From Oscheius dolichura (taxonomy: Eukaryota > Nematoda > Chromadorea > Rhabditida > Rhabditidae), in assembly GCA_932521035.1 (NCBI GenBank), contig OW051497.1, positions 8,990,001 to 9,054,000 of the forward strand: DNA of 64,000 nt. The letters run 5' to 3'. The position numbers were made by a program, and so were the translations under genes. The notes under the pieces were generated by a model. That model had not been told where the DNA came from, ran no database searches, and saw nothing but the letters and a program-made list of their open reading frames with translations. The stretch's first letter is position 1. Each line of letters starts with the position of its first letter. Shown here piece after piece: positions 23,435 to 37,149 of the stretch.

Positions 23435-24126
23435 CTATACCTGTATGACGTCGTCTGTTTTGAAAGCACTGTTTCTCATGTGGCTACAGGCTTGCTCCAG
23501 CTTGTCCAAAAGAAGCTGGAATCATACTTGCCTATGACTGAACGATTAACGCCTACCTTTACTATTGGCATTAACGGGTGTACTCGTATTTTCGCTTTGA
23601 TCAGTTCGGTGTGGTTAACACTCAGCACATCTTGAGACTTTCTCTGAAAAAAATATATGATGCAATCAAGTGCCCCTGATTCTGCTTTCAACCTTCCCGG
23701 AGGAAAATAAACGGCAAGGATAAATTTCACATTGCTCTTCCCTTAGGATAAAAGTCTTCTTGTTGTCACAGAACATTAACGTCTAAGTTTTTCGAGCCTT
23801 CAAGTTAATGGTCGATGATTATTGGTATAAAGTATTCTAGAATGAGCGAGAATGTTATTTTCCACCTTCTGATATCACTACAAAGGTTGCCGTAAAATAA
23901 AACATTGATTAGATGGCTACCATATGGCGGAACTCAAGTGGAACCAAAGAGTTCCTGTTATTTTTGTTTCTTCTTGATTTCAGACTTCTTCTTTCCCCCG
24001 GTCCCTTACCTTCCGCTGGGCTTGAGCTCTCTTGGCCCCGGCTTCGCTAAGTGCTTGCTGTAGTAGTTTGCTTTTTTCAATCTCTGTATAGGAAGACGCT
24101 GCTGACGTGCTTGCCTCATCTGACAT
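23435..24126 (-). CDS. Small Meis/PKNOX-like protein without homeodomain
   Basis: Exons 24126-24010, 23643-23557 and 23515-23435 join in phase to encode 94 residues with stop TAG. The N terminus is Ser/Ala-rich, then helical. Exons 2 and 3 encode KAKIRVHPLMPIVKLLLDKL followed by EQA, which follows the I..HPL.P...LL..K.E.A pattern that opens the Meis/PKNOX N-terminal domain. That domain binds PBC-class homeodomain partners. The protein stops soon after, so there is no room for a homeodomain, unless the GTATAG at the end is a donor to exons I cannot see. The gene ends against the 3' end of the convergent Gln-rich gene. The family call is moderate; the gene model itself is better supported. Confidence 0.45.
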
Positions 24127-25999
24127 AAACCTAAAGCTCTTCTAAGAAGACAAATAATTATAAGTATATCCGGTGGTGGTAGATGTAAACAAAAAGAACG
24201 CTCCGAAAGATCTCCAAAAGATCAGAAAGAGAGCTGAAAAGACGGGGGGGGGGGAGTGACCTGATGTATCTCTGCTTGCTTCTGTTATCACAATGTTATA
24301 TGCATTAGTAATCGTAAAAATTTATGGTCTGTCAACTGATAGACAAGGCCCTCGACAAGAACAAGGAGTCAAACAAGGTAGGCGCTGTTTTTAGTACGGC
24401 AACAATGTCACCAACCCCCAAAAAAGGGGTAAACGGCCAATTGGAGGACGTAAATTTGAATGGTAGCGGGATAGCCGGAGCAAATTGCAGTGTTGTAAGG
24501 AGGAGGACGCACCGTCGTCGGAACCATAACCTCACCTGGCCGCGAATAACCCCGCGGCACCTCAAAAGAGAGCGCGGTTATCGTTGTCATAAAGCGAACC
24601 CCCGGCTGCACCCGCGCAGCCGTTCGCAGCCTATCGCATTACTTGAAATCATATGTGAAGGTCGCTTCCGTGGCACATAAAAAAGAGGGAGAGAGCTACT
24701 GAACCAGGTGTAGTTAGTCCATTTGGCAAGCAGTAATATCGAGAGGTAGACAGAGGAGGAGAGATGTAGATATAAAAGGGAGAAAATATATCGATATCAG
24801 ACAATTCGATCGGTATAAAAAGTGAGTGATTAAAGGAGCGTGTCTGGTACTTGTACACGGTTGACGGTGCAGCGCTGAACCATAAAACAATTTATGGCGC
24901 GTTGGAGTGAAACAGTGCTGACAAGAATGCTCATAAAGGGTCGCAACCGCGCATTGATCCAATAGCTCAGTTTTATTGCTAAGATTTATGTGATACATTC
25001 AGGAAAACGGGGAAAAACGTTAATGGAGAGTGTCAGAAGTAGCTATTCATCAGCTACAGGTCAAATTAGGAACACCTATTCAATGTATTCTTTAAATAAC
25101 TGCAAAAATTATTGTAATTTACCCTGTGGGACAAAATCTTATCTTCCTGAAGACTTCTGCTACCAAATTAGCATTACAAATCACTTCCTGATAAATATTT
25201 AATTCGTTTTTTTTCGTCAGACTGATTTTAGTCCCTTAACATTGCTAAAAATTCCCCTTTGCCCTCTTCTTGGTTTACCTGGACTTTACAAATTCGAAGA
25301 AATGCCACGTTCTGAGAATTTTCCCCTTCAGGTGTGTATGAAACCTATAAAACGAATCGGATTAATCAAGTGAGACAGCTTAATAAGTGTAAAATATTTA
25401 GACACGAGTTCTACTTTATCTGTTCTCGTACGGAGCATATAATGCGATTATACCAGGAGAAAAGTTCCCCGAAGTTTGAATCCCGACACATTCTTGCAAG
25501 TCACACCTAAAAATATCCCATGGTCCCCTCATAATTTGGGAACGACCTCAAAGCCGTCGTCGAGTATTTTTGCATGCTAGATGGGTTACTCCATTTACAT
25601 TTCTGATGAGTTCTCTATTTTAATTGAAGGTTACAGCAAATTGCTATTGCATAGGAAAAAATAAGAGCTGCAAAAACGAGCCAAATCTTTGTTCTTATAA
25701 AAATCAACTTTTGCATAGCGTACAAACTCGACAATGAAGAACATAATCAAATATCTTGTGCACAGAAAGAGAAAAGAGCTGACAGCCGTGGCCGACCGCC
25801 GTTCATCTAAAAACTCATTTATTGTAGAACTGACCCCGTTTATTGGCAATATCGTTCTCGACAATGATTTACGTGGTGTTCCATTATTTGTAGTCTCAGT
25901 TGAACTTATCCCACTGAAAGAAACTAGACAAAGTATCCCTGGAAAAGTTGCTCCCACCGAAAATTTCGACAAAACAACTCTCTCAACTTCTCGCACTTC
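24127..25999. other. Gene-poor, an 11-G tract and uncertain open frames
   Basis: An 11-base G run is at 24244-24254. Open frames at 24324-24680 (basic C-terminal half) and 25734-26006 (plus strand) lack good splice context or family resemblance, and each overlaps an equally open frame on the other strand. I do not call them as genes. Confidence 0.4.
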
Positions 26000-28450
26000 C
26001 CTTTAGACTATTTACCCTCATTCGTTGGTTCGCTGTTGACTCCGGGAAGGCCCCCTTTCATTGTACTACATTTGACACCTGACGACTGAACTTCTCGAAC
26101 CTCCTCTTCTACCGTATGATCTATAATGTAAGTTTTATTCTGGCCAGGAGAATAATTCTTCCAATGCGTGAGACGGCATCCATTAGTCATCTCGCATGAG
26201 TATGCTACTCGTTGCTCCTAAAATTTGGCCAATTTGGTCAGTATTTAAGATCCAAGAAAGTGTATTTTGCTCTTTCTCAAATACTTGGATGAGGTGGTCC
26301 CTCTTTTGTCTGAGAACCCGACACTACAAAGTACACGAGAGAAGTGGTTCCTTTGGACCCTCCAGATAAATAATTGTCTTTGCCCGGAAAATTGCGTCAG
26401 CTCTCATTTCATCCTAATAATTAGCTTTCTTTTTATAAGAATATATCTAGTATATGAATTTTTGATTTAAAATTCAGGAATAATTTGAATTTCCTCTTTT
26501 TTCTGTCTGCTGTTCTTGATGGACACTCTTATGCCAGTTGTTATGACAATTGGGTTCACGTAGTCTGTTTTTCTAAATAGCGTTCAATGTCCTTCAAAAT
26601 AACTCATGAGGAATAACAGCCACCCTATCACTTCTCGTCACACAGATCGAAAGTTGAGTGAAAATGAGCTCCTTTTTATTTGATTGTCTGTTTACATTTC
26701 TGATAAGATGAGAGAAGTTCAAACATAAAAACAGTCCGAGTCGAAATTTTAACTTTTCGTCTGACGTACGGGTGGAGAGAACGCGGAAAGTCCCCCGGAA
26801 GATAACACAATGCATCTTTATCGGGAACATTTTCGTAATTTCCTATTTCGTCAGTGATTTTTAAACTTCTGGGCTCCTTGAGCATCATCACATGTCCCCC
26901 TCTTTACGCCAAAATACGCATCTTCCTGGTGCTCCCAAGGATTTAAGAGCTTTAGCTGCCCACCACGGGCGATCTGAGCAGAGTTCATAAGGATACATCC
27001 GGATAGATCCCCCTCCTTTGTGCTCAGAACACTCCCCGGCTGCAAATAACTACAGTAGGCGTCTCTCTTCCGATTATCTAAAACATTTCCATTCTTGGAG
27101 CCCAGTTACAAAACAGAGATCCCTGTGTTCAGAAACTGATGGAGAGCACTCAATTAACAATCTCTTGTGTGTGATAGATTGTGTGGAGATCCCCTCGGTG
27201 GGCGTTTTGGAGAATGTCAACATTTAACACGTAATGGAGATGGTTCCTTGGAAAGTGATCAGATCCCAGATATCCGGTGTATTATCATTAAAAGTACAAG
27301 CGCCACCGTACTTCTAGGCATAGATCGCATTTTGTATTGAGAGATCCTTTGAACCAGGGCCAAGAAGGATACAACATCCCCAATCTGCCCCCGTTAATAA
27401 TGTCTGGAACAGGAATCTCTCGCTAGACATGCTGTCAATCATAACTATAGGCATCCATGTTCACGAAAATCGTACTCTGTTGGACAAGAAAATCGCCGTG
27501 TTTGAACGTGGTAGACTCGTTCTGTGAGAAGAACAGTGAAAAAAAAGGCGGATAAAATCAAAAGAATGCAGGATAATTTAACCGTAAATGTTCTTGAGAA
27601 ATGGTTAAAAATGGAAAAGACATTGATCTAAGTATACTCAGTTCAACGCGACGCTTAATTTCAGTTCAATGGGATCTTTTTGTTGGAAAGTATCTGTGTG
27701 TCATAATTTCAGCGTTCAAATAGAAGTTAGTAAGCTAAAGATGTCAATCCCTCTGATTTTTGTTCCAAGTATGTGTTTATTAACCCGTAATTGAATAAAT
27801 CTGCTCGACTGCATTAGGATTCCTGGAAAAATGCTAAAAGTTATCCGATGTGCGTGTGATGCTCTCCTTTTTAACCGACCACTTCTCCCACACTTCCGAC
27901 GGTGTACGAAAAAAAGTTGTGCTCGAGTTGAACCGCCTTAATTGAACTCATCAAGTGGTTCTAAATGAGGTACCGCCGTCTGGGAGCATCATCTCATCTC
28001 TGATTAATCCACTTTATTATTCTTCCAGCTATAGTATCTTCCCTTTAAAAACTTGCACTTATAATGTTTATGGGTTTAGTTTGAAGAGATGTTTGTGTGT
28101 TGTTAACACTTTACCCTCTACCGTATCCTAACTACGGTAAAGGGTCAGTCCAAAAGAGGAATGATTACTCCCCAATCCCTTGTTTCGCTGTTGACCTCTA
28201 CACAGTACACCAGACATGAACTCCAGGCAGGTAGCGGCCAAATGAATACACTACAAATATTCGAAATATACGAAGTACAAATCCCCCGGTCGGCTAGACG
28301 TCTCGGACAGACTTCTTTGGCCTATAAACGTTTTTCCTAGATTCCTTGAGTCAGTGCTATTCACTGAGAGCCAATTTGCCCCGGGACCCCTCAGCCTACA
28401 TGTCCAATAATCAAAGACTAAGTCCGGCTTGTTCTTGTCGCTAAACACTC
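26000..28450 (-). other. Unassembled minus-strand coding-like fragments
   Basis: Several minus-strand segments read like extracellular protein. At 28490-28255 one contains GQRVYIHYGVFSDKNKPD and DYWTCRL. At about 27410-27210 one reads GCCILLGPGSKDLSIQNAIY, then KYGGACTFNDNTPDIWDL. At 27010-26890 one has GCILMNSAQIARG and FGVKRGTCDD. A fourth at 26180-26010 contains SSGVKCSTMKGG. The second and third share a GC.IL......G.C..D layout, suggesting repeated domains. In the second, an in-frame TAG at 27316-27314 splits the two parts. I could not build one continuous model. It may be a secreted CUB-like gene, or a decaying one. Confidence 0.3.
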
Positions 28451-31400
28451 CGTAATGGATATAAACTCTTTGTCCTCTAAGGGTGAAAACAATAGAAGGG
28501 GAATGTGTACATTTAGCTTTCGCTTCAATTCAGTTCAATCATGAGGGCAATGTGACTTCTCGTCACAGTTCGGAAGACGGGATCAACCCATGGGTCCGTG
28601 GGCGAAATTGCCTGTTATCCGTTCCAAGCGATTAACTTTTTCGAGCTGATGAGCTCACGGTAACAGAAGTTATAACGGGATGTTACTCACCTTCTGCTGA
28701 ATGAATTTTGGTGCAGTTTTTTTTTTCAAATTCGTTAGATCGGAAGGTAGAAACGGCTTACCTGATGTCGAACCAAGATTAGCTAGGTCAACAACAGGTC
28801 AAGTCCTGAAATTCTTCTTAATCCGATGAAAAGCCAGCAACCAAACTGCTTACTTTTAGCAAACTAACGTTTTATTTCCAAATTTGAAAAGCCACTCCTT
28901 TAGCTGCTATCTGTAGTTAAAAATTGGGACTAACAGTCACTCCTAGTCTTACTGTAGCCGCATTCCTCCCGTTTCCCCCCGGTATTCACTAGCTACAGTA
29001 TAATCCATGGGCGAGCCGCGTCAGTAGAAAAACCAAGAGTTGAACCTGATCCTTACGCCTCATTGCCCCTGTCCCCCTCTCTCCCTTCATCCAAGTTCAG
29101 AGCTGTCCCTCTGGGGACATGTGACACCTTCCTTCCGCGACAGGAGTCCAAAGCTCAGCGATCCTCAGGCCCCTCCAGAATCTCTCACCCTATTTCTTTG
29201 GTCTGCCACTTCATTATTCCTTCAGGTTCCATTGGACTTTGAAGCTGTCAGATCGAGTCCAAGCGGGTGCCATACTTGTTGGCGTCTCGCTTCCTTTTCC
29301 TTATTCCATCATTTGGCTAACGTCATTCTTTTTAAAGATTTCCTTTAAATCCTTACAGGGAAACATCAGAGTAAACTGAACAAAAAGATAGCCTTCCTGT
29401 GGCGACCATGTTGTTGCGACATTTGTGTGTTATCTCAGTGTGAATTGTGTATTGCCACGTCGGTTCCAAGCCCAAAAGGAGTGGGAACTATCAAAACGAT
29501 CTCGCGATTTGTGTTCTTTGATGGTAGTTTTGCTGGCCCAGCTGCTTGACTCTTTGTACTTGCTAGTTATCAAGATAGACAGAGCAAGGACAAGTGAACT
29601 ATAGCCGCCTTTTTGAATATCAAACATCCTCGCCACCTCATTTGACGCAGACTATATGACTATCTCTATTTTCCTTTTCTTCTTCACTCAATTAGTAGCT
29701 AGTGGTTATGCCCGAGGAACAGCCCCCGCGTTAACCTTTCGTTTTTGCCCTAGATACCTGTGTCAGCAAAAACGGGGGTTTCAATCTCTTTGTCTTGTTT
29801 GTGTCGTTAAACAACCCGGCAATTCATCAAGTTCAGGGAGAGATAGAGAAAGAGAGAAAGAGACTGAATCCATCCCGTTTTTACCGGAAGGGGTTCTTCC
29901 AGGGAGAAGCTTTGAGTGTCAACGTGTTCCCTATTGTTGCCATTGTTATTAACCCCTCCCTGTTTACTATAAACCCAGTCACATGGAAAATGAGGGAAAT
30001 TTCAAAGACGGGAGTTGGAAGAGGTCGGGGGGACAAGAAAAGACTTCATCAGGGGCTATAACCGCCCGGCTACAATTATCTCCTATTGGCGATGGTCATT
30101 GATTTCAATTTTTGAGTATTCAAATCTGTCTCTTCTCACGAGAATTGCCTTTTTTGTAAATAGATGACAGATTTTGTTTTTCAGATGAGAAAGATCTGAC
30201 CGCCTCCTTTTTTCTCCCAGTTTTAGGTGCAAGAGTGATCTCGGGATTAATAGCTACCGTAATCCACGATCCCTCCACCCCTTCCAAGGTGGTGACTGCT
30301 TAAATAGCTCCTCAAACCCGGGCCAACCCTCTCAGTTCAGTCAAGCGCGCTGTTCTTTTTAGTCAAACCAAGGGGGTTTCGGGGTGGGAAAAAGACAACT
30401 TACTGTAACATATTAACACGCCATGTGATGTGTACCCTCCTCTTTTAGAAAACACCAATCATTTTAGGAAAGGAAATACGCATCATTTCCTTTTGCGTAG
30501 CTCTTTGGCTTTCTGGTACGGGAGGGGAAGCGAGAGAGGGAGAAGGCCAATTCTTCGAGCTCTCTCTCTTCTCTTAATTAGATGACGCAATTTCCCCCTT
30601 CCGCGAAAGTGTCGGATAGCTGGAAAACAGGGTGGGGCACAGAGAGAGAGTGAGAGACTTCTTTATTTAGTACTGCCTTTGCACTCTTTGTTCCCTCTGG
30701 TCTATTTTGCGGGGGAAGCCTCCCTTCCTCTTGTCGTCAGCTGTTATTGTTTTCGAAAGGAGAAAATCATTGCCTCATCTGCTCTGCCTCTATCAGCAAA
30801 TTAGTACTTTCAATCAGACCAGAACTCCCGTCTCGTTCTATATTTACGATTATCCTTTGTTGGTTGACGGAGGGCACTCTCCTTCGACAGCGTACAAACT
30901 GATATCCGTATGCTATGTTTTTGTTTTTGAACAATCCCCCACACTCAGATCAAATGTGTTAAGTCCCTCCTGGGTTGGTCTTGTCTTCTTTTGTTTTCGT
31001 AAGAATAGAGAGGCACTTCGTGATATTTTACCACAGACATCACTTTCAGAAAATATTCTGACTAGTTCTGTCTCTGTTTCATCTTCCTCTGCACATACAT
31101 ATGAAACGTTTTGTTTTGGCGGAGCGGATGCCTTTGAAAACGGTCTTCCCCTTTTTCTCTCTTATTGTTTGTGTGCTTCCTTTTCTCTTTTACAAAAGCG
31201 AAGAAGAAGAACAATTTGTATCTGATACACCCCGATTCGTCATCTTCCTAGAACCCACTGTAGTCTGCAAAATTCCATTGTTTTAATATTGATGAAGGCG
31301 GAAACATGGGCAGGGGCCAACTATCAAAAATGCCTTCCAGAAGGAAAATAACGGCATCAAAAAGCACAGAAAGACAATGGGGAGCAATCAATCCTTTTTT

Positions 31401-34400
31401 ATCACCAGAAAACGTTTGCGGAAACAACATCTTCTCCCTCTCTTCCCGGTGTTTGTCCGTTTTACAAAGATCTTCTGCCCTCGTCTCGTTTTGTCTATTT
31501 TTCTACTTTGTCTTCCAGAAATTAATAAAAAAACAGGACTTAACCCTATCTTTACTCTGCCTCTTCTGACCTGGAAACAGGTTCCCTATTCTGTTATAGG
31601 AAGAGAACCAGTGAGAGAGGAAGACAAAGTTGTGTAGAGGTGTTTGTCCCGACGTCATTTAGGTTTACAACGTTCGGAGGTCTCTTTCTCTCTCTCTATT
31701 TGGACGCTCTTATAGCCATGTCCGGGATAGTTTAAAAAGTCAACGGTGGTCAATATTTTTCGAAAAAAATACAAAAAAATTGATGACTGCTTTCCACTCC
31801 ATTTTGGAAATGATGTCCTTTGAGACTCCGCCTCCCCTTCTCCTCTTCCCCTTTCTACTTTTGGAATCATAGTTCTAGTCATCACTCTTCTTCTTCTGTC
31901 TATGAAGATGAACTTTTATTCGAATTAATCTGGTGATCCCTGTCTGTTTTTATCCTCTTCCCTTTCCCGCCCTGATAACCCACCATAATCCATTCACAGA
32001 TTCCTAGAGCTAAGCTCTGAGTAATCTCCATCCCCAGACTCTTCATTTTCCCCCGAGCCCTTCCGATCTTTTTCCATTTCTGGTTTATTGGCTAACACCT
32101 GCGGTCTCCACCTGTTACGGGAAATATTTTTTGGGTTAAATTTCCGATTAAAGACAAGTGAATAATGGAAGTTATAAGTAATTTTTAGCTATAGCCGGAA
32201 AGAAAAATCAAAGTTCCCGCCGGAGGGAGTTGTTAAAAAATTCATGTGAACCACACCCTTTCTTCTAATATTTTAGCACCTGTTTGCCTCGGAAAAGATT
32301 TGATGACTAAACCTTCTAGCAGCTGAAATTGGCTAAAATGAGATTTTGTTATGAAGTATGCATAGGTTACCAAAGATTGAAGCCTATGTACTATGCGTCT
32401 TTCAAAGATCAAAGAAAAATGGCTAGATTTTTTAAAACAAAAATAATATAGCTGAATTTTTTTAACGCTATGGTCTTATATGACCGAAATAAATCAAACA
32501 ACTACTTCCCATTGTTAGTGTTTATTTGAAAATGGCAGAAATCCCCAAGTTAAGCAAGTTCCAGGAAGGCTTCGCAGCGGGGTCAAACATCGTTTGCTGA
32601 TGTGTTTTCCAAGAAGAAGCCTTAAAAGTAGAAAAAACAGAGATCGAAGTAACGCGGACCACAAGTTCCCTTAGCAATTGATTCTTTGGCCGGGTAATTA
32701 CCGTACAATCCAAAAAAAGAGTTCCATTGCTGCGTATTGCTGTCACTTATCTCCGCTATCGCAACTTCCTTCTCTTCTAGATTGATTGTCGGGCCGCTGC
32801 AGCAGGAAAAGGCTAAACGTACCGAGACACTTTCTCTCTCACAGCGACAGTCGTTTAGGCCGATTCAGCACTCATCAAAAGATGTTCCCCTTTTCTCCGC
32901 TTTTATTGACAACTGACCCAGTACCAACGAGCAATATAATCAAATTGTCATTCGGGAGGGTCCGCTCATTGCAATTTGATAGCCTCCTTCCGTGTTCATT
33001 TTTGGTCATGCCCCGTATCAGAAGATCGGAGCGTCATCGCCTCCGCGACAAAAAACCTGCTCTCCTCTTATTTTCAGTACTGCAAAATACTTGACCCCTC
33101 CCGATATCAATCAGTTCTTGGAAAGAAGTTCCAGACAGCAGTCGCCAAACGTTTCCCGCTCCCTTTCTTTTCTTTCTTAGGCCTCTCTGATTTGCTATAG
33201 AAGCTTTCCTTGCGGAGGGGGAACCTCCCAGAGGGAACTCTAAGACGGCTGTCGGAAGCCTATTCATGCTGCTCATTGATGCCTGAGACAGGAAGGTCTC
33301 TACGCTTCTGGAGCGTACTTTACATTCCGTCCAATGTCAGTAGCAGGGAGGGAGAGAGATCTCTATTTCTAAAGGTCTAGGGTCCCCAAGTTGAACTTGT
33401 TGTTTTTCGCTGCCGCCATGACGAATTCACACATCGATCTCGTTAATTTTTGGTTGAATTCTCGCGGTTCATTCGCCAACCGGAACTTTGGCAGGCTGAC
33501 CCTGGGATCAGCGATATTCCCGGTTTGCGATTTCACTTTTAATAGTCCAGTTCTCTTCCTGAAATGATGGGTGTTTCCTGAATTAAGGTCACAAGTGTGA
33601 CCCGCGATCTTCTTTCCGAAATTCGGAAGTGACCAGAAACCGCTCTCCCGTAGCGTCATACAACCTTTAATTCCGCAGAGTGATCGAAAGAATCTGCTGC
33701 AGGGAGAGAGAAAAGGATGATCTGTTTGGTTAGCGGCCAAGAGGAAGCCCAATAAAACCAGCCATAATTGTCTTTCTCGCGCAACTTTTAGCGAAAACAG
33801 CTTCCTTTCCTCTCTGGCCCCGCTAGCACAGAGATCTCCGTAGTCAGCGACGGGAGAGCGAGAGCGAGAGGGGGGTGCGGTGTTTTTAGGTTCGCGTATA
33901 CTCTCACCCTTCTGCAAATACAACTTTCCACCGGCGGTTCCAACTTTCCCACAAATATCTCCGTTTAATCATCCCATACTTTAAGTGATTCTGGTGTTCC
34001 TTGATCGCCTAGGACATATTATGGGAAGCATTTTTCGCATTCTACTGCCGTTCTGCATGCAAAGAACTGTCTCCCTTTTTTGTTTTTTTTTCTACGTGCC
34101 ATTCTCTCCCATCGACACCACCCACGACGCGAGTTCACATAATTATAGCATATGTTGCCCGTAGTAAAGCCTAAAGGGGGAAGTCGCGCCTTGCGGAACC
34201 GGCTTCAAGTCACTAGGAATCGATGCTACTTCCGGCGTTGGATGACCACAGACCAGGGCCACATGTGACCCGCCCCCAGAAAAGGGTCCGAAGTGCCCAG
34301 AAATCACCTGAAGGGCCCCGGCACTTTTGTGTCTAGATGAGAGAACGTGTTAATCTGTCAAGAGAGAAGGAGAAAGTTGGGTCCCGAGTGGGGCGATACC

Positions 34401-37109
34401 GACAGTGCTGGGCTACGAGAGAAAAGCGGGAAGAACGGGGGACACATTTCTCAATTCTTTTCGCCGTGGGTCAACATTTCGGGGAAGTGAGTCATAGACC
34501 GTAAAGACGATTCTCTCTAACTGATTAGTTGGTCACACGCGGGACCCTGGCCATTTCTCTCGGAAATTCCGTCCCCCCATCCCCCCCCCCCCCCCTTTGC
34601 AGGGCAGTGTGTATCAGCGATAAGACGGGTGGAAGGACAACAGTTTCCCCCCTGTCTCTTCATCTTTTAGCACTTCCCCCCTGTGACGTACCTTCGGGAA
34701 AGGGGAAGGAGAAAACTGACCCTCAAAAGCGACATTGACACGGAAAAACCGGTAAGAGATCGCAAACCCCCATGTAGCACTCGGGCTGCTGCTGCCGTTT
34801 TCTTCTCCTTTGCCCTCTTCTTCGGTCTCCGCTTTCGCGTGTGTCGAGGTCTTGATGTTTAACTCGATCAGTCCCTCGGGAGAGTCGCCTGTTCCGGCAT
34901 CAAAAAGCAGTCTGAAATTTTGTGTGATTGGCCAGGATGTACTTTGTTGGTCTTGACCAAGCCCATTAGGCATTCAGAGACCCGGCAATGTTGGGAAGGG
35001 GAGGGGGACCTTCTCTTTCCCCGCGCTCTCTGAACACTGCGTCATTTTTGATCATTCTCAGTCTCTCCCGCTTCTCGCTCCCGGGCAGTTTATTGTTACT
35101 GCGCGAAATTTGCTCGCTTCCTCATAGCCTCACACAGCCGGCAACTCATCATCATGTGCACAATAAGAGATTCGTACTCTTGTCGTCTTCCGTATCTCTT
35201 TTTCTGATTGCCCAGATGTTCTATGTTTTCCTCTCTTTGAGAAGGATGCACCAGTAGTAGCACTGGACGTTGAACTCGAAAATAGACGAGAGCGAGGGGC
35301 TGTCCACTCTTTTGTTATTCTGCACTTCCGCTCTCGCTCTCTCACTCCCTGGATGTCAGCGAGTTTATATGTCGCGAGTGAGAGGAAGGCAGCCGCATGA
35401 GTTGTTTTGCTCCAAACATTTTGACTCCCTTCCTCTTTTAACATCCGGCTAATGTTAGTTAAATAATAGCTCCCCCCGCTTCCTTCTTATTTTTAAGAAA
35501 GAAACTGAGATTACCCGCCGCCGCTGTTGGGAAGAATTGTTGCGGAGAGAGAGGGAGAAGCAACTGTTCCTGCCGGATCGGCTCGCCAAACTTGATGAAT
35601 TATCAGGGATCCGTTGGGATCGAAGTTCCGCTTACACCCACTGTTTTGTGTTGATCTGAAGGATCGTTTTCTAACTACTCCCAGTTTGCTCCAAACACTC
35701 TTCCCCCTTTCGAAAAGGGCCACCTGTTCTCCCCTGGGCATATTGTTCCTTGAAAAGTGATGGCACGCCGCGATAAACACGTCATATTGACCGCCTCTCT
35801 CTACTCTTCCGTCTTTCTTATTTTGTTTTTGGGAACACACATAAAAACGGGCCTCTCCTTCGACCACTTTGATTTAATTTGCCCTGAAACATTTCCAAAT
35901 AGTCCAAATGACCTTGTGTCTATTGCCACCTTCGATAATCAAAGATCTTTGTCTATCTCTCTCGTTGTCTCGCCCTTCTCCCGGGAGTTATACGGATTTT
36001 GGTTCCTTTCCGCATGAACCCCTAGGGGGGAAGGCGGAGGAAGAGGGCCGCCTGAGGAAGGGAAGAATCAAGCAGCGCCGAAGTTATTTGGTTATTCCGT
36101 TCCGATCTCTGAGTTCTTGACGCCAGGTTCAACGTTAATCGTTCTCAGAAGAGCCAAGAGCAGGGAGAGAGCTATTCACGGAGTGCCTCTCACTGCCTCC
36201 CCCCTTCCTCTCTGGCCTGAAGCTTGATTAGTGGTCTTCCTTTTTACCATGAGTGTCATTCAATTGCTACCACTTCCAGGTATGGCTGTGAATAGTTCGA
36301 AGAACTCTTCAGCCTATCGATCATCCGCATTTCAGTTCTATCCACTCAACTTTTTTTCGCCAGTTCCGCCGCTAAAGCTTGGCGAAGCTACATCAATCCC
36401 TCTCACGCGTTGGATCTATTTCCCCTAATAAAAATGATAAGCGCTATAAGTGAAAAAAGGAGATTTATATGTTTTGATCCTCTTAGCGGGCCATTTAGTT
36501 TATTCTTTATTTCACATACACTGTCTACATAACTGAAGATCACGCTACCCCCCGACAGACGTACACCGCGCGCCCACCCAGTTTTCATTCCTGTTACGAT
36601 TCCACAAATCCGGTGTCATATCCTCTTGCAACTGACATCAGTGTCGATGTTTGATGCGCACTTTAGGGGGTCCAGGGAAGGGGATGGGGGGCTGTCGTGT
36701 TTCCTGAAAATTATTAATTAATCTCCCAGAAGAGGCAACAGAAAAAATCGAGAGAGAGAGAGATAGACAGGCTTCCCCGAATTCGTAATTCTTCCCCCTA
36801 GTTTAAATCTGTTTGTCAAAATAGAGAGATTATTCTAGCCTCTTTTTTTCGATCTCTTCTTCAGTATATGATCATTGGACCAGCTTGTTCTGTTTTTCAT
36901 GAACATTGTCCTCGCATAATTTGGGCATTGTATCAAAGGACAGCCCCCGAGTTTCCTCTCACATGGGCACAATGTTCCGCTCTCGGAGCCCTTTTCCGCT
37001 TTACTCAATTTGGCGGCTGTTCTTCGTCCATCCACAGCCACACACACGCTTACACCTTCCTAAAACAGAAAAAAAAACATTTCTGTTATTTATTTTTTTA
37101 ACTTTTCAG
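28451..37109. other. Long gene-poor, pyrimidine-rich region
   Basis: No exon chain is convincing over about 8.6 kb. The plus strand is rich in CTCTCTC and CTTCC runs, with a 15-base C run at 34581-34595. Open frames up to 184 codons (33369-33923 minus, 30707-31225 plus) follow this base bias and have no protein-like pattern. Because it precedes the ETS-factor gene, it may be that gene's upstream regulatory territory or untranslated exons; that is inference. Confidence 0.45.
34581..34595. repeat. Poly-C tract, 15 bases
   Basis: An uninterrupted C run follows a separate six-C run at 34573-34578, in a pyrimidine-rich region. Confidence 0.9.
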
Positions 37110-37149
37110 GCCGTGTCATGCACGTCTTCAGCTGCGACCAAGAACTCCT

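Noticed and set aside
30707-31225. 172-codon plus-strand open frame
   Set aside because: Its Ser/Phe/Leu-rich composition follows the local C+T bias; no family signal and no supporting exons.
33369-33923. 184-codon minus-strand open frame
   Set aside because: It lies in the biased pyrimidine-rich region, has no recognisable domain or membrane pattern and no splice-linked neighbours.
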